Part shown: in pieces, positions 43,597 through 52,520 of the stretch | Position numbering within the stretch: the first letter of the stretch is position 1 | Layout of the letters: every line of letters starts with the position of its first letter | Assembly: GCA_964518595.1 (NCBI GenBank) | Contig: CAZFHA010000017.1 | Span: forward strand, 13,955-77,954 | DNA: 64,000 bases | Direction of reading: 5' to 3' | Origin: CAZFHA01 sp964518595 | GTDB lineage: Bacteria; Bacillota; Clostridia; Saccharofermentanales; Saccharofermentanaceae | Notes under the pieces: model-generated | Told to the model about the DNA's origin: nothing | What the model saw: the letters and a program-made list of their open reading frames with translations, nothing else | Database searches by the model: none | Position numbers and translations under genes: made by a program

Positions 43597-44678
43597 TATT
43601 TTTGTCTTTCCTTAGTATAAAACTTTTCTATTTGCTTGATAAACTTGGTTTGATAACCCAAAGTGCTTGTAGGGCAGATATCAACACAGTGACCACAGCC
43701 CAGACATTGGCTAGATTTAACAGGTATTTTATTCACTGCCGCCGCTTTTACATCAATGGACATAGGACAGACTTTACTACACTGTCCGCAGGCAATACAT
43801 TCACTTTGATTGGTGTTAATTTGTTGACCAGCAGCCTTACTCAGAAGACCTAAACAGGTGCCTAGAGGGCAATAATAGCAATATCCCCGGCCTAGAAAGA
43901 CGATCCAGAAAAACATAGCCGCCAAAAGCTCGCCCAACATATACTTATAGGTTTCCAAATTTCCCACAAGGCTGAGGCTACCCGGTACTTGAACGCCCAG
44001 AATAAAAAGTAGCCACCATGAGAAAAATATAATCCCCAGTAGTAAAAATACCACTCTTGCCCAGACTAAAACCCGCTTTTTTCTGGGAGTAATAACTTTC
44101 TTTTTACCAGTCAAAGGAATAACTGGCGCAAAAATCTCGGCAGCAAACCCATTAAACATACAGATTTTAGAACACTGAAAGCGCCTACCCCAAAGAAGTG
44201 TGCCAATAAACACCACTAAACTAACAATAAGGTAGAAAAGTAAAACCGTCGTAATTCCGGCAGCCCCCCAGATCGGGAACCGGCTTTGGTAAAAAGTCGA
44301 TTCCGGAACAAGTAGCTGCAGTGGGAGGCTCGTCCAAGGAAAAGGCATCACGAAAAAATATAATTCCTGATTACCTAAGAGTATAGGTCCGAGGATATGT
44401 ATCAGCAGGGCAGCAACAATGAAACCCAGTAGGTTCTGTTGTCGCAGCCGCTGCTTTTTATTCTTATTCCTCCTGAGGATACGCCAAGTCAAGAAAGAAG
44501 CAATAATAATATAAAAAGTCTTAATCCAATTTTCATAGATATGCCAGATCCAGCTAATCACTTTGGCCGCTTCTGGAGTAGCCTTGGGAGCATAGCCAAA
44601 GTTTAATCCCGCGATAATGAGACAAAAAATAATGTAGCTCCACAGAATTATTTTTAGCCATTTCCGTTCTTTATCCAT
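43596..44678 (-). CDS. Membrane-bound 4Fe-4S protein, NapH/CcoG-like
   Basis: About five membrane segments, with the cytosolic side carrying two ferredoxin-type clusters near the C-terminus: CIACGQCSKVCPMSIDVK and CLGCGHCVDICPTST. A GRGYCYYCPLGTCLG segment before them is the NapH/YccM hallmark and could bind a further metal or cluster. The length (360 aa) matches NapH-like proteins of electron transfer to membrane partners. It precedes DUF1576, coupled through a TAATG overlap. Likely passes electrons to or from the membrane; the partner is not known. Confidence 0.86.
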   Translation of the reverse strand: MDKERKWLKIILWSYIIFCLIIAGLNFGYAPKATPEAAKVISWIWHIYENWIKTFYIIIASFLTWRILRRNKNKKQRLRQQNLLGFIVAALLIHILGPILLGNQELYFFVMPFPWTSLPLQLLVPESTFYQSRFPIWGAAGITTVLLFYLIVSLVVFIGTLLWGRRFQCSKICMFNGFAAEIFAPVIPLTGKKKVITPRKKRVLVWARVVFLLLGIIFFSWWLLFILGVQVPGSLSLVGNLETYKYMLGELLAAMFFWIVFLGRGYCYYCPLGTCLGLLSKAAGQQINTNQSECIACGQCSKVCPMSIDVKAAAVNKIPVKSSQCLGCGHCVDICPTSTLGYQTKFIKQIEKFYTKERQK

Positions 44679-44731
44679 CGCATATCCCTTTCTTAAAGAC
44701 TACCTGTTACCGACTCATACTAAACTGTCTT

Positions 44732-45574
44732 TTAGCTATCAGAATTCACCTTCTTCTTACCTGACAAAAAGATAGTAGCAAAAATAGCTATCAGGATGAA
44801 CACCAAGGCCAAACTAACCGTACCGATAATAATAGGATAGCTCTGATCCAAGTTTGTTTGGCTAAGATGACGCTGCAAGATTCCGCCATAGGCCCACAGA
44901 AAAACGATCCCAAAAGCTGGACTTTTTCGCGTCCAGACTGTTAGTACGGCTATAACGCAGCCAATCAGTAAAATCAAAATTGTCCAGATTTCCGGTGCAA
45001 TGCCCCAGCCCTTCCAGCCGATATCCACCAGCCAAACAGTGACGTTAGCAATCAAGGCTACACAAGACCAGCCAAAGTAGACTTCTGTGGGGAGACGTAA
45101 AAAATACCGCTCTCTATTACTTAATCCGTCACCTAGAAAGGCCTTAGTCAAAAATCTGGAAGCCTGCCATAAGGTCGCTGCTAATAGAAAGGTCAAAACT
45201 AAGGATAAGGGAATAAGCAGAAAATGCCAAGCTACAATCCAAACCCCGTTGAGAAGGGTGCTTAAACTAAAATAGAGACAAACTTTTTTAAGATCCGAAA
45301 CAGATAATTTTGCATCTTTAGCCTTAATAACCCTTACTAAGTAAAGAACTTGGGTAAGGAGCAGCAGGTAAATAATTCCCCAAATAGAAAATGTATAACC
45401 GGCTGGAGTAAAAAGGTTATTATAGCGATCAGAGATTTCCCCGGTATTTAAACCGTTCAATGGCAAGGCATTAGCCACCACATTCATAGTGATCATTAAC
45501 CCATAAAGTAGGAGAAGGATAAGGGATAGAATCGGAGCGGGAAATTTTCTTGTTTCGTGCGCATTCATATTCAT
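44732..45574 (-). CDS. TspO/MBR-related membrane protein
   Basis: Integral membrane protein of 280 aa, with about eight hydrophobic segments. It carries the TspO-type pattern FTPAGYTFSIWGIIYLLL and WYFGWSCVALIANVT-like (here EVYFGWSCVALIANVTVW) with ISDRYNNLF before it, as in the longer tryptophan-rich sensory protein relatives. No function is known for this longer branch. The start follows GGAGGTAAG. Confidence 0.78.
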   Translation of the reverse strand: MNMNAHETRKFPAPILSLILLLLYGLMITMNVVANALPLNGLNTGEISDRYNNLFTPAGYTFSIWGIIYLLLLTQVLYLVRVIKAKDAKLSVSDLKKVCLYFSLSTLLNGVWIVAWHFLLIPLSLVLTFLLAATLWQASRFLTKAFLGDGLSNRERYFLRLPTEVYFGWSCVALIANVTVWLVDIGWKGWGIAPEIWTILILLIGCVIAVLTVWTRKSPAFGIVFLWAYGGILQRHLSQTNLDQSYPIIIGTVSLALVFILIAIFATIFLSGKKKVNSDS

Positions 45575-45708
45575 TTATCTTACCTCCATTCATAGATTAA
45601 TAATACCACAGCCTTCCAGAACAACCAAAGTCAGGACTAAGTTAAAGACTACTCCCCAACCGTTACTCCTCTACTGCCAAAGCAGTATATCCGCCCCTAT
45701 AGAAAAGT

Positions 45709-46542
45709 TTACACGCTATACAAACTACGAAGCAAAGCAATTTCTTCCTGATATCCCTCAATTTCATTGGGCGTTTCCAGATAGAAGGGAATCTCCCGGA
45801 GCAGCGGATGATTAATAATTCTGGTAATGGCTTCAATCCCCAGTTCTCCCTGCCCAATCTTTTCGTGACGGTCTTTATGGCTACCGGGAGGGTTCTTACT
45901 ATCATTAAGGTGGATCGCCTTAAGCCGACCAATCCCCAGAACCTTATCAAATTCTTCCAGTACCCCATCTAAGTTATTGATAATATCGTAGCCCCCATCA
46001 GAGACATGACAAGTGTCCAGACAGATGCCCAGCTTATCGCCTAAAGGAACTCGTTTTATTATCTCATTAAGCTCTTCAAAACTACGGCCTACCTCACTGC
46101 CCTTGCCGGCCATAGTCTCTAAAAGAATTGTGGTTGTCTGATCCTCAGTCATTACTGACGCCAACATCTGACTAATAAATTCTATTGCAACCTCTGTGCC
46201 CTGTTTGACATGACTGCCGGGATGAAAATTATATAGGGTACCGGGAATGTATTCCAAGCGTCGAATATCTTCACGCATCATATCCTGGGCAAATTCCCGT
46301 AAACCCGGATCAGCGGCACTGGCATTCATGGTATAAGGTGCATGTGCCAAAATAGGGAATAGAGGCAACTCCTGAGCGAACTGATTATACGCGGCAATGT
46401 CCTCCAGATCCAATGGCTTAACCGCTCCTCCACGTGGGTTACGAGTAAAAAACTGAAACGTATTGCCTTTTATTGCGGCCGCTTGCTGGCCCATAGCCAG
46501 ATAACCTTTTGATGAGGATAAGTGACATCCGATTTTAAACAT
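45709..46542 (-). CDS. nfo: Endonuclease IV
   Basis: AP endonuclease acting at abasic sites and oxidised sugar ends, with three zinc ions. It opens FKIGCHLSSSKGY and includes FFTRNPRGG, LAHAPYTMN, YNFHPGSHVKQG, ILLETMAGKGSE, GICLDTCHVSDGGYD, IHLNDSKNPPGSHKDRHE and IPFYLETP, which hold the His, Glu and Asp zinc ligands. Length (277 aa) is normal. Transcribed with yaaA and bcp upstream, an oxidative-stress grouping. Confidence 0.96.
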   Translation of the reverse strand: MFKIGCHLSSSKGYLAMGQQAAAIKGNTFQFFTRNPRGGAVKPLDLEDIAAYNQFAQELPLFPILAHAPYTMNASAADPGLREFAQDMMREDIRRLEYIPGTLYNFHPGSHVKQGTEVAIEFISQMLASVMTEDQTTTILLETMAGKGSEVGRSFEELNEIIKRVPLGDKLGICLDTCHVSDGGYDIINNLDGVLEEFDKVLGIGRLKAIHLNDSKNPPGSHKDRHEKIGQGELGIEAITRIINHPLLREIPFYLETPNEIEGYQEEIALLRSLYSV

Positions 46543-46559
46543 ATTTTCACCTGCCTATA

Positions 46560-47300
46560 TTAATTCTGTATAAAAACCATATGATTATGGCTGGAAAGAT
46601 TTGGGTCAAAACAAAATCCCTCCCAGCTAAAATTCTGGAGCTCCTCTGCTCGTTGCAGTCGATGTTCTAAAATATAAGCCGCCATTACACCTCTGGCCAT
46701 CTTAGCAATGGTTGCCAAAGTAACCAGGCGGCCTTTAGAGCGGCTTAAGAAATCAATATTGATAAATGTATCGGTGGGTCTGAGGTAGCGGCTAATAGTC
46801 TTGGCATATTCTTGCGAAGCCAAGTTAATCACCAAAGTTTTGGATTCCTGATAGAGCTCCCGATACAGGCTATCCCCCCAAAAATGATACAAATTTCCTG
46901 CCCCCATATCCAAAGGCGTTTGCATTTCCAACCGATAAGGCACGATTCCATCCAGAGGCTTAAGTAGCCCATAGAGGCCGCTTAAAATACGTAAATGTTT
47001 TTGGGCATATCTTAGCGTCGGCTTTGAAAAGGTTTCGGGCTTCATATACTGATAAACTAAGCCTTTATAGGTAAGCAGTGCCACCGTTCCCGGAAGACTG
47101 CCATCACCAAAGCCGATATAATCGTTATAAGCTTTCAGTGCCAAAGGCGGGTTTACCTTCAGAAGCCCCTCCAGTTCCCAAGGCTGATACTGTCTGAGCT
47201 TTTCTATGATGAGCTGGCTTCTGTCAATGAATTGCGGTATCACACCTGCCTTGGGCGCATCCCTACGCATATTCTTAGCTGGAGACAAAATTACAATCAC
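46560..47300 (-). CDS. yaaA: YaaA peroxide-stress protein (UPF0246)
   Basis: Family member of the YaaA type, 246 aa, with the signature opening ILSPAKNM, then YNDYIGFGDGSLPG, LTYKGLVYQYM and LRILSGLYGLLKPLDGIVPYRLEM. In E. coli YaaA limits free iron and DNA damage during H2O2 stress; it also has a DNA-binding fold. The start overlaps the bcp stop by four bases. The next gene, nfo, follows after 17 bases. Confidence 0.94.
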   Translation of the reverse strand: MIVILSPAKNMRRDAPKAGVIPQFIDRSQLIIEKLRQYQPWELEGLLKVNPPLALKAYNDYIGFGDGSLPGTVALLTYKGLVYQYMKPETFSKPTLRYAQKHLRILSGLYGLLKPLDGIVPYRLEMQTPLDMGAGNLYHFWGDSLYRELYQESKTLVINLASQEYAKTISRYLRPTDTFINIDFLSRSKGRLVTLATIAKMARGVMAAYILEHRLQRAEELQNFSWEGFCFDPNLSSHNHMVFIQN

Positions 47301-47767
47301 GCTTTATCTCCACCCAGCAAATAATCTAAAATTTCTTGGGCATTGGTATCTGGTTTTGCCTTGGGTATAACCTTTTCAATGTTGCCCTTTTCGTCAATAA
47401 CGTAGGTACTTCTAACGATCCCCATGCTTACTTTGCCATACATCTTTTTCTCCTGCCAAACATCATAAGCCTTTATGGCCTTTAACTCAGGATCGGCTAA
47501 TAAAATAAAAGGCAATTGATATTTTTCAGCAAATTTCTGGTGAGAAGCCACTGTATCTTTACTAATGCCAATCACAACAATATCATTTTGGCGAAAACGC
47601 TCATAATTGTCTGCAAAAGCACAAGCCTGACGAGTACATCCTGGGGTATTATCTTTAGGGTAAAAATACAGAACTACTTTTTTCCCTTTAAAATCTGACA
47701 GACAAACAGTATTCTGATCTTTATCTTGCAAGCAAAAATCCGGGGCAAGTATTCCTTTTTCTAGCAT
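47297..47767 (-). CDS. bcp: Thioredoxin-dependent peroxiredoxin, Bcp/PrxQ type
   Basis: Thiol peroxidase that reduces H2O2 and organic peroxides. VVLYFYPKDNTPGCTRQACAF holds the peroxidatic Cys in its TPGCT motif; the second Cys of the same motif region is C-x4-C like typical 2-Cys PrxQ (CTRQAC). Length (156 aa) is normal. First gene of a trio with yaaA and nfo. Confidence 0.95.
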   Translation of the reverse strand: MLEKGILAPDFCLQDKDQNTVCLSDFKGKKVVLYFYPKDNTPGCTRQACAFADNYERFRQNDIVVIGISKDTVASHQKFAEKYQLPFILLADPELKAIKAYDVWQEKKMYGKVSMGIVRSTYVIDEKGNIEKVIPKAKPDTNAQEILDYLLGGDKA

Positions 47768-47832
47768 ATCCTAATCTCCTTTACGACGATTCATTTCTTT
47801 ATTACATTCTATTTTATATCATTATCTAGGCC

Positions 47833-49071
47833 TTAATAATCTTTAGGTTTCCCAGCAAGCAACATCTCTTTATTGAATAGTAAAAAGAGTGCCAAGAGGC
47901 CAAGAAGAACCCCCGTCCCCCAAAGCAACCATTCAATGGGAAAGCGATCGGCCAAAGGCCCAAAAATCAGCATGGCCAAAGGCATAACTGAACTACTTAT
48001 CATAGCCAAAACGCCGAATACTCTGCCTAAAAACTCTGGTTCAACCTTCTCCTGAATAAGCACCGTTGAAGGCGTATTAAACATAGGTAAGGTAAACCCG
48101 GCTGTCAACATAATAGCTAAGTATAGCCAGAAAATAGGACTAAACCCCAATAATAATGTGCTGATACCAATTACAATCCCTGCCGCACCCATGGTGTGCA
48201 TCCGATTGCGAAAGCCTCCCCAAGAAGCTAAAAGCAGTCCCCCTAAGACCATCCCCAGGGCAAAAGCGATTTCTACTGCTGCCAGTTGCCATTTCTCACC
48301 ACCGAAATTACGCGTAACTTGCAAAGGGGTTAAAAATGCTACCGGAGCAACTAAAAACATAAAAACCGCCATGAAGCCAAAGAATTTCTTCAAGTAAGAA
48401 TGACTGCCGATATAGGCCAGACCCAGTTTAAAGTCAGTCAGATAGGACTCTTTCCGACGACTGGCCGCTTCCTTATGAGTCGGAATCTTAACGAAAAACA
48501 GTAGAATAGAAATTCCGATAGCAGCAGTAACCACATCTACCAAGAAAATAATTCCCAGAGGAAAAATAGCCATTAAAGCAGCGCTGACAATGGGAGATAA
48601 AATACTGATAGAGGACTGAATGCTGGCGTTAAGCCCGTTAACACGAGTTAACTCTTTTTCCGGCACAATTTGTGGGAAAATCGCCCCAACTGTGGGAGTC
48701 TGAACCGCTGCTCCAACAGCGCGTATTGCAGCAATTAAGAAGAGCATCCATAAGTCTTGATAGCCTGCCAAAAAGAACACCGCTAATACTAGGGTTGATA
48801 AGGCAATGCCACCATCGGCCAGCATAATCAAGCTTTTCCGATTAAAGCGGTCGGCCCACACGCCTCCCAGAGGTGATAGTAAAAGGGTTGGCAAAAAAGC
48901 ACTCAAAATCATCAGGGTCATCATTGAGCCTGACTGGGTTGATAGGGTTACATGCCACATAATGGCATACTGCACCATAGACGAACCAAATAGTGTAATT
49001 GTTTGGCTGGTCAGAAAAAGTGTCGTTTTACGTTTCCAGTGATAAAAAGCAAGGTCATTTCCAGTTGTCAT
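47833..49071 (-). CDS. MFS transporter (enterobactin-exporter/DHA3 type)
   Basis: Twelve-segment major facilitator of the DHA3 type, 412 aa. The loop motif between segments 2 and 3 is GGVWADRFNRKSL, and GPLADRFPIEWLL appears late in the second half, close to macrolide/enterobactin-type exporters (MefA/EntS group). Substrate unknown; export of a drug or small molecule is likely. An inverted repeat CTTGT-N-ACAAG lies upstream at 49130-49148 and might be an operator. Confidence 0.85.
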   Translation of the reverse strand: MTTGNDLAFYHWKRKTTLFLTSQTITLFGSSMVQYAIMWHVTLSTQSGSMMTLMILSAFLPTLLLSPLGGVWADRFNRKSLIMLADGGIALSTLVLAVFFLAGYQDLWMLFLIAAIRAVGAAVQTPTVGAIFPQIVPEKELTRVNGLNASIQSSISILSPIVSAALMAIFPLGIIFLVDVVTAAIGISILLFFVKIPTHKEAASRRKESYLTDFKLGLAYIGSHSYLKKFFGFMAVFMFLVAPVAFLTPLQVTRNFGGEKWQLAAVEIAFALGMVLGGLLLASWGGFRNRMHTMGAAGIVIGISTLLLGFSPIFWLYLAIMLTAGFTLPMFNTPSTVLIQEKVEPEFLGRVFGVLAMISSSVMPLAMLIFGPLADRFPIEWLLWGTGVLLGLLALFLLFNKEMLLAGKPKDY

Positions 49072-49176
49072 ACTTCCACTCTCTTTACATCATACCAAGC
49101 GGCTGTCAATTCTTCCGTTTTCTATCTATACTTGTACTTGTCACAAGCATAGAACCAGTATAGGAGATTTACCCTT

Positions 49177-50874
49177 CTAGGGCAAGCTAATTCCAGACAG
49201 GCTGCCATCAAGACGCTGGCAAAGCAGAAGATAATAAGACCTTGAGGGCTCCCCCCTAGAGGGCACTTCCAAGCTTTTTCGAAAATAGGCAAAACGATAT
49301 TGACGCAAAAAATCACGGTACTTCTTCGTTGGAATATCAGAATTTTCCAAAAGTTTTTCTATTTCTTCTCGCAAAAAAGCTGGGCTCTCTAAGTCACCGG
49401 AAAGTGCCGGTAGATCTTGCAAAAAGTGATCATAGCGCAAACACTCTTTCAGGTGCTCTTTATCCGGAAGCACTATCAAGTCCGTAGCAACGCTGTCCTC
49501 CGCAAAAGCAGAGGATACAAATTGAAAAACCCTAGAAAACCAGTCCCGATTACTCACCGGAGCTGCTCTGGGAACAATCATTTTGCCCAAGAAAGTGTAT
49601 AGTCCGTAAGCATCAACAAAGCAAGTTTCCAAATAAGCCAGGGTGTGCCGTAAGAGTCCCGAATTGTAAAAAGTATCAACCAGAAAGTCTATCTTTTTCA
49701 AAGCCAGAATCTCTTTCGGGCTGAGCCATGTTGTTTTAATTACTTCATAAGGGGGATACTGCCGAAAATCCCCATCCTGATATTCAGGCATCTGGGTACC
49801 GGGAAGTTTTTTTAAAAAGCCCACCTGCAGTTGATCGCCTTTAAGCTGATAAACATCATTAAAGGATTGCCGGAAGTCACTTAGAGTCTCATAAGGAAGG
49901 CCAACAATTAAATCCAAATGGGTATGTACAGCGGTTTTCTGGGTTAAATAATTAATATTGGTCTGAATACGAGTAAAATCTGCCGGACGCTTTACTGCCT
50001 TCAGGGCCGGTTTAAAAGTCGATTGAATACCGCATTCTACCTGAATTTGATTCGAGCTAAACTGCTTTAGGGTAGACAATAGCTCTGCTGTAAGAAGGTC
50101 TGGGGCAATCTCAAAATGAAAGGTAGTTTCTGAAGAGGATTGACGAAGAAACTCCCAAATCTGTCCTGCCCGCTGTGGCAGTCGGTTAAAGGTGCGGTCG
50201 ACAAATTTGACTAAGGGCACCTGCTGATTCATCAATTTCTGTAGCCGAAAAAAGAGCTCCGGAAGCGCTAAATAACGAACAGGCCCAGTGTCTAAACTGG
50301 AAAGACAGTAGGTACAGCGAAAATCGCACCCCCGTGAACTCTCAAAGTAAATAATACGATGCTTAGCTGCCGCCAGCATCTCTTCCGTATAAGGATCAGC
50401 CAGTTGGTCTAAATCTTCTTGGAAACTATAGGTAAAAATGATTTCCCGCTCCCGTCTATAATATAGATTGGGAACTGTCTCTATAGCTCTTTCACCCTCC
50501 AAATACTCTACCAGATTGGCGAAGGCTGTCTCCCCCTCTCCTGCGATGATAAAATTGACCGCCAAATTATCCGTCATAATTTTATCTGTACCAAAGGAGA
50601 CTTCCGGCCCACCCCATAGGATAGTTACCTCCGGTCTGGCAGAGCATAGGTCTGTAGATAGTTTCTTTACCAATTCAATATTCCAGATATAACAGGAAAA
50701 GGCTACCAAATTATAATCTTCTGCCATAATATCAGCATAAATTTCATGTAGCGGCGTATTAATGTGGTAATCACGAACAGTAATCTCTGCTGTGGGGCAA
50801 TTGGCTTTCAGTGACCAAGCCGCTAACCCTTGATGGGAAAATCTAGCATTAATAGCCGCAATCAGTATTTTCAT
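49177..50874 (-). CDS. B12-binding radical SAM protein with DUF4080-type C-terminus
   Basis: 565-residue enzyme. An N-terminal B12-binding-like Rossmann domain (about 1-130, opening ILIAAINARFSHQGLAAWSL) precedes the radical SAM core, whose cluster motif is ESSRGCDFRCTYCLSSL (CX3CX2C, about 177-184). The C-terminal part (about 380-560) matches the DUF4080 region of anaerobic radical SAM proteins. B12-dependent radical SAM enzymes often methylate or rearrange carbon centres; the substrate is unknown. Stands alone. Confidence 0.88.
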   Translation of the reverse strand: MKILIAAINARFSHQGLAAWSLKANCPTAEITVRDYHINTPLHEIYADIMAEDYNLVAFSCYIWNIELVKKLSTDLCSARPEVTILWGGPEVSFGTDKIMTDNLAVNFIIAGEGETAFANLVEYLEGERAIETVPNLYYRREREIIFTYSFQEDLDQLADPYTEEMLAAAKHRIIYFESSRGCDFRCTYCLSSLDTGPVRYLALPELFFRLQKLMNQQVPLVKFVDRTFNRLPQRAGQIWEFLRQSSSETTFHFEIAPDLLTAELLSTLKQFSSNQIQVECGIQSTFKPALKAVKRPADFTRIQTNINYLTQKTAVHTHLDLIVGLPYETLSDFRQSFNDVYQLKGDQLQVGFLKKLPGTQMPEYQDGDFRQYPPYEVIKTTWLSPKEILALKKIDFLVDTFYNSGLLRHTLAYLETCFVDAYGLYTFLGKMIVPRAAPVSNRDWFSRVFQFVSSAFAEDSVATDLIVLPDKEHLKECLRYDHFLQDLPALSGDLESPAFLREEIEKLLENSDIPTKKYRDFLRQYRFAYFRKSLEVPSRGEPSRSYYLLLCQRLDGSLSGISLP

Positions 50875-51013
50875 CGTTAGTAGAAACCTTTCTGTGTCTT
50901 TGGTTGATTATATCATGATTCCAAATGCCTTCTGAAAATATTGTATAAGCAACTTGATAGATTAATTCTTATAGGTTATCATTACTAAAAGTCAAACTAA
51001 TGTTGGTGAATAT

Positions 51014-52294
51014 ATGACGATTGAATACGCATTAACTTTTTTATTTGCTGATGCTATACAGACCTATATTCTCTACCGGCTCTTGTCGGGGGTTTTCTTT
51101 GTTGAGCGTAAAGTCAGTAAAAAATTTGAATTCATCGCCTATGTTCTAGCCTTTGCAATTAATAATTTTTCTTATATTGTAATTGCTAATTCAATCGTTA
51201 ACTTTATATTTAGTACATTAATAATTATTTTACTGACGTTTTGCTATAAATCTAAGCTGGCCTATCGTTTTCTGGTAGGTATTTCAACTTTAGCATTGTT
51301 TGCTTTCATTGAATTACTTGTAGTTTATTTTGTAGACAATTTTCTATTTCAGCCTATTAAAGTTGATCTTATAAAAGCTGAATACAGTACACTTATAAAT
51401 CTCGTCTTTGTAATCTTTTTAAAGTTTTTTATTGTGTACATTTTAGTCAAACGAAAACGCTACAGGGGTTTTTCTATGATTCCCCATCGGTATATCTGGC
51501 TGCTTCCATTAACAATATCATCAAGTCTTACTTTTCTGCTGTTATTTCAATTAGGCTCACTAAATAGTAAACAGCTGGCCACAACAGTAATATTTCTCTT
51601 TTTAGTAAATATATTTTGCTTTGAAATTTTTGATCGTTTTAGAAAGAAAATTTCCAATGAAGCCAAGGGTGAACTGTTACACTACAACAATAGCCATAAC
51701 AGATTGCATCATGAAAATTTAAGAGAACAAATGCTGGCTGAGAAACTCCACCGCCATGATTTGAAAGACCATCTTCTGCTACTTAAAGCCTCTTCGAAGG
51801 AAAAGAAAGTTACGACCCTAATTGACCGTTTACTAGAGGAGAATCAGAAAAAGTACCATCCAATTAAAACAGAAAATAAGGCAATTGATGACATCTTAAG
51901 CTTGAAAATCAACTTGGCATTAGTCTATCAAATCAGGTATCAGATAGTTGTCCAAATACCAAAGTTATTGGACTTAGATGAAAGCACTTTGGTCACGCTT
52001 ATCGGAATTATATGGGATATTTCCCTTGAACAGGCTAAATATAGTAGGGAGAACTATATTTATTTTGAACTCAGTTTACAGCAGAATGTGCTACTGATAA
52101 AAACACGTTCGAGTATGAACCGTTCTGAAGGAGAAAAGAACTTAAAGGGAAAGATACTTTGCGCTGAATCACTTCTTTCTCAGTATAATGGCAACCTGAC
52201 GACTACAATTTTGGACAATAATCTACTGCTCATTGTGTCGATTCCCTACTGCTTTTCAAATGAAGTAACTCGTCTTGAAATTATATCATTTTGA
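51014..52294 (+). CDS. AgrC-like sensor, degenerate GHKL kinase domain
   Basis: Six or seven membrane segments (about 1-215) are followed by a cytosolic coiled part with EKLHRHDLKDHLLLL, the H-box of AgrC-like kinases. The ATPase part is clearly worn: where family members have an N-box like LGNLLDNAIEA, this has LIGIIWDISLEQAKY with no Asn, and the Gly-rich ATP-lid motif (GHGIGL type) is replaced by MNRSEGEKNLKGK and later NGNLTTTILDNN. It may be a pseudokinase or a phosphatase-only sensor, or a decaying gene. No response regulator follows. Confidence 0.8.
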   Translation: MTIEYALTFLFADAIQTYILYRLLSGVFFVERKVSKKFEFIAYVLAFAINNFSYIVIANSIVNFIFSTLIIILLTFCYKSKLAYRFLVGISTLALFAFIELLVVYFVDNFLFQPIKVDLIKAEYSTLINLVFVIFLKFFIVYILVKRKRYRGFSMIPHRYIWLLPLTISSSLTFLLLFQLGSLNSKQLATTVIFLFLVNIFCFEIFDRFRKKISNEAKGELLHYNNSHNRLHHENLREQMLAEKLHRHDLKDHLLLLKASSKEKKVTTLIDRLLEENQKKYHPIKTENKAIDDILSLKINLALVYQIRYQIVVQIPKLLDLDESTLVTLIGIIWDISLEQAKYSRENYIYFELSLQQNVLLIKTRSSMNRSEGEKNLKGKILCAESLLSQYNGNLTTTILDNNLLLIVSIPYCFSNEVTRLEIISF

Positions 52295-52333
52295 TAAAAT
52301 TAATTTTTCAAGCACAAATTTCTGCTTTCTGTC

Positions 52334-52434
52334 TTCGTTAACCGCTGTAGTACGGGCAGTTTAACGAACCTAGAATTGTACTGTAAAGTTGATGATATGC
52401 TGTGAGGGTGCTGTTATTACAGTACTGTTTTTTC
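52334..52434 (+). other. Two stacked hairpins, terminator or small structured RNA
   Basis: First hairpin: TTCGTTAA (52334-52341) with TTAACGAA (52361-52368), plus CTG/CAG inside. Second: GTACTGTAA (52378-52386) with TTACAGTAC (52417-52425) around a 30-base loop, then TGTTTTTTCC. The second is a good terminator for the sensor gene. Two ordered stems in 100 bases suggest either a tandem terminator or an independent small RNA; no promoter could be assigned. Confidence 0.5.
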
Positions 52435-52520
52435 CAATAAGTAGAGCTAAACTATCCTAAGGACAATATTCATTTTTTCTGTTAATATGATTATATGATT
52501 ATTTTCGAGGAGGAACACTT

